From positions 4,949-31,839 of the forward strand of contig MU278402.1 of the NCBI GenBank assembly GCA_022385755.1: DNA of 26,891 nt, in the 5' to 3' direction. The notes beneath the pieces are model-generated. The model searched no databases. It was not told where the DNA came from and was given only the letters and a program-made list of their open reading frames with translations. Of the stretch, positions 20,901-26,891 are shown piece by piece; position 1 is the stretch's first letter, and the number at the start of each line of letters is the position of its first letter. A program made the position numbers and the translations under genes. The stretch comes from Trametopsis cervina. Taxonomy: Eukaryota > Basidiomycota > Agaricomycetes > Polyporales > Irpicaceae.

Positions 20901-21220
20901 TCAGCCTGTTATCATAGGCAAGCAGTCCTATCGCTTACAAAAACAAGGAGAGTATCGATGTCGTTCTTGACGCCTTCAATCTGATCTTTGTCGAATTCGT
21001 CGACGGCTCTCTGGATCACAGCCCATCCTCTGGGTGTATCGCGGTTGAGGACATGAGCCGGATTTGCGAGTGTGCCAAGGAGAGCGTCTTTTCTGTCACT
21101 CGGAGCGGCCGGAGTTGGTCGAGAGTTCCGTTTGCTATGAGACAAGCTGCGAGCCGAGCGAACTGACGATCGTCTTGAAGTCAGACGAGACCCGGTGCGG
21201 GATACGACAGAGCGGGGCAT
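17954..21220 (-). CDS. DUF6535-domain multi-pass membrane protein, paralogue 2
   Basis: Exons 21220-20939, 20884-19186 and 19128-17954 join in frame to about 1051 residues. The start MPRSVVSRTGSRL aligns with the basic N-terminus of paralogue 1, and GWAVIQRAVDEFDKDQIEGV, the four TM segments (first near residue 95) and VKQWLREYMKFVTS are conserved. Exon 2 is 1699 nt in both genes, so there is no net indel. The second intron (19185-19129, 57 nt, GTATGT...CACCAG) is a multiple of three and stop-free, so retention would add 19 residues without a frameshift; in paralogue 1 the same intron is 56 nt and begins with an in-frame stop. The acidic tail is about 105 residues longer than in paralogue 1, with added Glu/Asp-rich segments (for example PREAEEHGDSG, ELELDTSVAPARE), and ends EDEHIMTFR. 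Function is unknown. Confidence 0.86.
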
Positions 21221-21289
21221 GAGATCCAGAAGATTGCAGTGGAACTATCACTGACAGCGCTGGGGTCGCTGCAGAGGAGAGGGCGTACG

Positions 21290-21720
21290 TCCCGAGTGCG
21301 CTGACGATCGCGGAGACAGGAGTGGCGTGTGGGGGAGAGGGACAAGAGAATGGTTGTTGCCTCGCATATATTCACCGTGGGCTTCGCAGATAGGGCGTCT
21401 GTGGACCCTTGGAAGGCGTGCATACCGCGCGGTATCATTGAGCGGCCTTCCATGCCAGATATCCTCGATGAATTGGCCGCCGGCGTGTTGTCCACGGTGA
21501 CCCTTCTCGTGTGTAGCGATGCTCACCTGCAGAGCGACATCACGCCTAGAACGCGGGGATGGACTCGCGAGAGGGAAAATCAGCCGCTGTTGAGGAGGGC
21601 CCTGTGTCGATTGGTGTACCAGCAAGGCGAGGAGATGGCTGCTTAGATCGTGAGAACAATGCAGAGGCTGTAAAACGATTCGATCTACCATTCGGAGTGA
21701 CATTGACGTGCTTCCATGCC
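21290..21720 (-). other. 5' flank of DUF6535 paralogue 2, duplicated with paralogue 1
   Basis: Blocks shared in order with 10030-10440 lie here: TCGACACAGG, the 16-mer ATGTCGCTCTGCAGGT and AACACGCCGGC. A segment near 21690-21720 (gagtgacattgacgtgcttc) matches 10420-10440 (gagcgacattgaggagcttc). The open minus-strand frames over this interval are probably remnants of the same unidentified gene seen at 10366-10810, rather than a real gene. Confidence 0.5.
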
Positions 21721-22600
21721 AGCGGCCCACTATTTGGGAGTGTTGGAAGCTTCCTGGAGTGCAGAACAGACGACTTCCATGCCATCAAGCTGGACAGCAA
21801 GACGTCGCAAAGGATGACGTGTGTGAAGAACGTTGATGAACAATAGGAACAGCGTGGCAAGGCACGAGGGAAGCGCTTCATCAAACCCAGTTATCGGAGA
21901 AGCAGGAGTGCGCATCAGTTCTGCGCCATATCACCATAGTAGGGTAGCATGCGCGGGACATTAAGTTTTTCACCATTTACCTATAGCACTTATTGTCGGT
22001 GTGGCGCGAGGGTTATATAATGCGCATAACTGTTGTCGAGACGTTCTATGAAGACCAAAATATAATTTCTGACACGTAGCGAGCGAGATGCTGCACATGA
22101 GGCACAGTGCAGCGCGGACAATGGTAGTAGGGTGCTAACGAGCACCAATCACCGTGAGTAGAAGAGCAAGATTGCATGAACAATGGCAACGGGGGAGTAT
22201 ACCACCCGAAAGATATGTCAACGTCCTCATGAAACAATGTCCGCGATGCTGTGGTTTGGCACAAAGTATCCCTTTTGTTTACTTTTATGTCTAACTGCGG
22301 GTGTACGTTGCGCCATGCTCGCTAGGTGCACAAATTTTCGTCCATGTAGAGAGCTCATACAGCTATATTGATAATGGGGTGTACAGCGACACCGTTGGAA
22401 GCACGCGTAGCATCACTTCAGGATTCACCTGAAGCACAAGGTGAGGCCTGAGCATGAGCGAACGAAAGGGGACTCACCTATCGGTCAGGGTCAAAGGGAC
22501 TCGTAGGGTATTAACCTCGTCCCACATCCCCCTGCCCCTCAACTGCGTGTTCCGTATCCCTGTGCCCCTTCAAACTCGTGTGCCAACAGCGCGGTCACCA
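21721..22600. other. Gene-free 5' flank of the MULE transposase gene
   Basis: No gene is supported. The last 100 bp before 22601 are C/T-rich, which is typical of fungal promoter and 5'-UTR sequence. One small perfect hairpin (cttcaggattcacctgaag, 22416-22434; 7-bp arms, 5-nt loop) was noted. No terminal inverted repeat pairing with sequence beyond 26008 could be found by eye, so the left end of the element is not located. Confidence 0.35.
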
Positions 22601-25600
22601 ATGCCAAAGCTATTCCATCTATGCGCCCCCGAAGAAGTGTCTTACAGCATGGACACACTTCAGACAGCAGACACCAGCACCAGTCAGCCTAACTTCTTCG
22701 AGGTAAGCCATCAATAGATCCGGAGTCGAGAGTGATTAGTGGACAACTTACAATTGATCACGTCGAACGTCTTATTATAGCTTCAATTAGTTGAAGAGAC
22801 CAAGCTTGACGACGGAGAGCTTGATTCCCTAACCACGAATGTCGGTACGGGGCTAGACTTGCACTGGGATCGGCGTCGAGAGACTGTCAAGGTATTTTTT
22901 CACATTTCGTCACGCACGTTATGCTGATAATTCCTTTAAGTGCACTGTTGACTCGCTATACTGTAGCGATGCTCAGCGCACCAACATCCGGGCTGTTCAC
23001 GATGCAGGACGGGCTCTGACTCGCACCTTTTCCTCCTCGGCTACGGGACAAGCTGCAGCACAAGCCCTTTTGAAGGGCCACTCCCTGGATGATGGTGCTC
23101 TTGGCAAGCTGGAGAGCAAATGGAGCATTGCATGGTCTACGAAGTGGACGACCCGGGATGGTGTTAGCCGACGTGTTCTCTATCAATGGTACCTACCACC
23201 TGTATTTTTTTTGCTCCGTTTATTTTAATATCACTCCATTCGTCAAAGTGTCTGCGGGTATGATACATCAGCACGAAGGAAGGGAAAAAAACGCAAGCGA
23301 GAAGAAATTACTCCATCAACTGACTTGCCCAGCAATATCCGACGTGCTCCCTACGATTATACCGCCTGCCTTGCCCATGCAGATGTCACCTACAAGGTGG
23401 CTGGTGTTGGAGCTGCACTCGTTTCGCGTGTTGTTGCATACCTGGATCACAACGATCAATGCCGTCTTGCTAAGCTTGCTAGAAGTCCGGCTGTTCCGCT
23501 ACATCAGCATGTTATCGAGGTTGCACTGAGACAACTCCGAAATGGTGCAGGGTATGTTTATTAACGGTATCTGGGTTTACAACTGACCGAAGCCATTGTG
23601 TAGAATCAGCACCATTCAATCAACTAACTTAGACATGCTCACCCATCGCGTGTACCGAGATCAAAGCACCTTTGACGAGGCTACAGCCAATCACCGCTAC
23701 GAACTCCTTCCGTCCGATTTCAGTGGGCTCTATCGCCAGCATTATCGAAAGGCCTATGCGGTTGATGTTAAGATCGCTGCTGAGCATAACGTCGACAATT
23801 GGCTGAATCCAAAGAGTACTCACTTCAAGCCCGGTGTTCATGAAGCTGTCTTCTACTACAATGCCCGCGCTACCACAGACGAACGGCTAAAGGTATCTGT
23901 GGCTACCCCGGAAATGAAAGAGGCCGCGTGGAAATACTGCCATAAGAAACAGCTCGTCCTCGACGGTACCTTCGGACTATGCACGTCGCGGCTGCTGGTA
24001 TGGATTGCACTTGGTGTGAACGAATCTGGCTATGGTGTCCCTGTTGTGATGTTTCTGTTTTCTGCGCCCACCGGAAACAAGGCCACACATGCTGGTTATG
24101 ATACCAACATCCTCACTGAGCTGCTTAGCAAATGGAAAGAGTGGCTAGGGAAGAGGGATGGCGAGTCTTTCACGCCGTATGTCGCTATAACCGATACAGA
24201 CTTTAAGGAGCGTGGGGCGCTTATACGAGTCTGGGGCAATTTGATTCTCCTTCTCTGCAAATTCCACATTCGTCAGTGCTGGACAAACAAACGTAAGAAC
24301 GTCCTTCCACGAGGGGAGTCTTACTGGCAAACCTATCTCAACACTAGACTCCTGTCGTTAGAAGAAGCGTACGTGTAGTTCAGTCATCAATTGCTCACCG
24401 TGCTGATTGCCTATGGTCGCAGCCTTTTGAACAGCACCGATCGTACAACGGCCCTGGGGTTGATCGAGGCAGCCCGCGAAGAGTGTAGCTTCATCGGACT
24501 GGAGAACGATGGCAAGCTGTATATCGGAGGACTTGGCAAATATCTCGACTACATGATTTCGACGTGGATGCCCGCTGAGTTGTGGGCGAGCTGGTCTCGT
24601 TATGGCCGGGAGAAGGCTGCTCAATATCTGAAAATACCACTGGAGTGCGTTATCCCGACAACAAATCATCTCGAATCGCTCAATGGGAATTTGAAGCGCA
24701 AGTACGTACCTCAGTGGCAGCATTCCGGCCACCGCCTCCGGTTCGATATCCTTCTCTATCACCTTGTCTGCAGTATCCTCCCACAGATCTACGCTCAACA
24801 TCGGATGGTGACTCAATACGCAGCATGGAAGTCCCGGCGATTTGGTTTGGCAGCAGGTATGCCATTGGGTTCGTCCTCAAAACGACCTACCGAAGATATG
24901 GGTGCAGCGATGTTACATCACCCACACATCCCTTACGCGTGGTATTCAATCGACCAGCGACGGGATACAGCTGCACAACTTCTCTTTGCATCCCGGAAAC
25001 TTCATCCGATTGCCAGTGCACGACCATATGAGCTATGGGCATGGTGCGAGTCAGCGACAGATCTTCACAAATTCTATTGGCTCACGATGCATCCTTCCGG
25101 CTCTGCAACATGCACTTGTCCTGACTGGTTGCAACGTGGTGGTGCCTGCAAACATATGCGCGCCTTCCGAATTCTGATTGAACAGTGGATGAATGGCGGT
25201 CACCTGCTAGTGGACTCCTTCTCTTTTCCTTCGACCCGCGCAGAGGCAGAGGCAGTGGAGGATAGAAACCGAGCATGGTATGGTGATGGCTATGCAAGGT
25301 TGGTGACGGCGGCGCCAGTGATGGATAATTGCACCTCTGGTGAGTATTTGTCTGTGTCATCGACTACGTGTTATCAGCTGACACTGTGTGTGTACTCAGA
25401 TGATCTCCCCAGTCATCTAAAATCCACCCGTACACGCCTTGAACTGTTAGATAACAATATCAGTTTGCCTCCGCCTGCCTATCCATACAGCACCCTACTT
25501 GAGGCCGAAGCTGAGCGCGCATCGGAGGTCTTGCAGCTCACTGGTGACAAAACTCTGGTCCAATCTGAAGTTTCAGAGGAGCCGCACAATCTAGAGGTAA

Positions 25601-26008
25601 GCACTTTGTAGTTTTATGCTTTCATGACCGCTGACTTCTCTGAACGGTATCCGTCAGGGATCCGATAATCGCAAGGCAGTCGAATTGCAACTGAGCCAGA
25701 GGATCCAACAAGATATTCAAAAAGTGTTGCCTACGCTACATGGCATTCGGACATATCTCGACGATCCACATTTTACCCTTAAGCCCGACAATTTATTGCT
25801 GGAATTTCAAGATGCAATTTGCAGTATTGCCGCAAAGGCGCCATTTGTGCAGTCAGAATGCACTCGTCCCTCTGAGGCTTTACCTAACGCTAGTCAGTTA
25901 TCAAGTAAAGTCCCTTCGTCCTCATCTCGAGGAATTATCTATCGGGATATTCTGCCTCCGTCACCTGAAAAGAGACAAAAGCGTCATGACTCCCATGGCG
26001 TGCGGTAA
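22601..26008 (+). CDS. Mutator-like (MULE) transposase with SWIM zinc finger, apparently intact
   Basis: Eight exons (22601-22702, 22781-22891, 22941-23188, 23249-23551, 23604-24368, 24423-25339, 25400-25596, 25658-26008) join in frame to about 997 residues. An N-terminal C154-x-C156...C194-x2-H197 zinc knuckle probably binds DNA. The MULE-type RNase H-like core follows, with likely acids D375 (LVLDGTFGLC), D452 (AITDTDF) and E594 (TNHLESLNGNLKRK), plus CKFHIRQCW between the last two. A SWIM finger (C740-x-C742-x9-C752-x-H754, CTCPDWLQRGGACKH) lies after the core, as in many MULEs. A Ser-rich tail ends DSHGVR. The intron at 25340-25399 is 60 nt and stop-free. I chose ATG 22601 because sequence upstream is C/T-rich and non-coding; ATG 22454 is in frame and would add 49 residues. 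No stop or frameshift was seen. Residue assignments are by motif, not alignment. Confidence 0.88.
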
Positions 26009-26574
26009 GATTCCACCATTCCCTTCGAACTTTCTAGCTAGTTATGTACTTTGTTACTTCGTTACTTGATTCCTTTTCCCCTAATTTTATTACATGGAAA
26101 CATGAAGCCAAAGCCGTAGCATGCCGTCTCGCGCTGTATGACATAAACAACCGCCCGTAGGAGAACTTACACACAGTGCGCCAGGCCTTTCACTACTCAC
26201 CACGTCCTCCCTCCATGTCTCTAGCTACCTCACAGCTGCTAACCGCCATGCTTAGATGACGCCGGCATGGCGGGAATGCATGCTCATCTATACATCTCTA
26301 CTTCTATGACACTCTACTGCAATTACCAGTGCAAATTAGCTGAGCAGAAGCCGGGCACGGGTGCCAGCAGGAGGGAGAGGTGTACTGAGGGCCGCCATGC
26401 ACTACGTTTTGATGCCTCCGACGTGGTGCTAAGGCTGACTCATCGCACCAACCCCTCTCTGTAGCCCTGTTCCTCCATCCTTGCGCCTTCGGTGTCAGTA
26501 TGTGCTTTGTGCAGAGCAGTTGCACCTACTGTCAATTAGTAGCACATTATTATAGTAGCCCGGATGGGATCTTT
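26009..26574. other. Gene-free 3' flank of the MULE gene
   Basis: No gene is supported. An AT-rich run just after the stop (26030-26095) probably holds the poly(A) signal. Short frames at 26267-26525 on both strands show no motif. The right end of the MULE element may lie here but no terminal repeat was recognised. Confidence 0.35.
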
Positions 26575-26609
26575 ATACAATACTATTGTATCAGCTGGTG
26601 TCAGCTGAT
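26575..26609. repeat. Two abutting perfect palindromes
   Basis: ATACAATAcTATTGTAT (26575-26591, 8-bp arms, 1-nt centre) overlaps by two bases with ATCAGCTG-gtgt-CAGCTGAT (26590-26609, 8-bp arms, 4-nt loop). Both are perfect. They lie just upstream of the 96-bp tandem repeat. Possible roles are a transposon subterminal hairpin or a protein-binding site. Confidence 0.6.
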
Positions 26610-26654
26610 GAACCAGACATTGACAATACCATTGAGTGTGTGGGTAGGGTATTT

Positions 26655-26891
26655 ATGCTTATTAACAGCCGGTGGACATAAGTCCCTGGTATGAATACCT
26701 CTCACAGTGCATTCGCCGGCCACACTTCATCCGGGCCTTCACATTCATTGTTTTGTTAACAGAGCCAGTGGTCGCACGGTTGTACGATAAATACCCTCTA
26801 CAGTGCATCCACCGGCCGGGGCTCGCTATTGCCTTCTCATTTATTCATGTATTGTTATGTTCGGCAGACATTCAGTTGAAGTATCAATACC
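26655..26891. repeat. Diverged 96-bp-period tandem repeat, continuing beyond the window
   Basis: The blocks atgaataccTCTCACAGTG (26691) and ataaataccCTCTACAGTG (26787) are followed by GCATYCRCCGGCC, then by GCCTTCWCATTYATT, at matching offsets. Another copy of the opening block, atcaatacc, begins at 26883, exactly 96 bp later, and is cut by the window end. The preceding partial copy shares ttaacag...ccRgtgg at about 26662 and 26756. Copies differ by many substitutions but keep the period. No coding frame spans the array. Confidence 0.65.

Noticed and set aside
21248..21730. 160-codon minus-strand frame upstream of the second DUF6535 gene
   Set aside because: The matching region of the first paralogue has no equivalent long frame, so it is more likely a duplicated flank with chance openness than a gene.
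22416..22434. 7-bp-arm hairpin as a terminator or regulatory RNA
   Set aside because: A single short hairpin in a eukaryotic promoter region carries little weight; chance occurrence is likely.
24842..25177. Other plus-strand frames within the MULE exon 6
   Set aside because: Shadows of the transposase frame, which carries the SWIM and catalytic motifs.
22100..26570. Terminal inverted repeats for the MULE element
   Set aside because: I compared the two flanks by eye and found no convincing inverted match; a computed search is needed before any end is called.

Overview
The window looks like a gene-poor, repeat-rich piece of a basidiomycete (Agaricomycetes) nuclear genome, most likely a wood-decay polypore-type fungus. 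The reasons are many short GT-AG introns of about 50-80 nt, two families I recognise as basidiomycete-typical (Plavaka transposases and DUF6535 membrane proteins), and extensive decayed coding sequence between genes. The species assignment is inference; the protein families and gene models were read directly from the sequence. No prokaryotic operon, rRNA, convincing tRNA or CRISPR array was seen.

Layout. (1) 1-6945 is a transposon-dominated block. A minus-strand, repeat-rich gene (about 2489 to 344) carries an in-frame nonsense codon inside a 60-bp tandem repeat and has lost any recognisable C-terminal domain. A second, poorly preserved minus-strand coding segment (about 2735-3325) follows. 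Then comes an apparently intact five-exon Plavaka (CACTA-superfamily) transposase gene, 3400-6707 on the plus strand, with a C2HC finger, an acidic 21-bp repeat and a plausible D-D-E triad. (2) 6946-9903 (minus) is a three-exon gene for a four-TM DUF6535 protein. (3) 9904-17953 contains no intact gene that I can defend. It holds fragments of at least three decayed genes: minus-strand exons at 10366-10810, possible minus-strand exons at 13404-14250, and a multi-stop plus-strand pseudogene at 16541-17690. It also holds a diverged non-coding duplicate pair (about 11540-12030 and 15480-15910). (4) 17954-21220 (minus) is a second DUF6535 gene. It is a paralogue of the first with the same intron positions and an exon 2 of exactly the same length, and the duplication includes about 400 bp of upstream sequence. 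(5) 22601-26008 (plus) is an eight-exon Mutator-like (MULE) transposase gene with a zinc knuckle, a D-D-E core and a SWIM zinc finger, apparently intact. (6) 26575-26891 holds two abutting perfect palindromes followed by a diverged 96-bp-period tandem repeat that runs off the window.

The two transposase genes are independent mobile-element genes and the DUF6535 pair is a direct segmental duplication in the same orientation. The 8 kb between the paralogues reads as a decay zone. The best leads for something undescribed are the DUF6535 paralogue pair with divergent acidic tails, the unidentified family whose relics lie upstream of both copies, and the plus-strand pseudogene at 16.5-17.7 kb.
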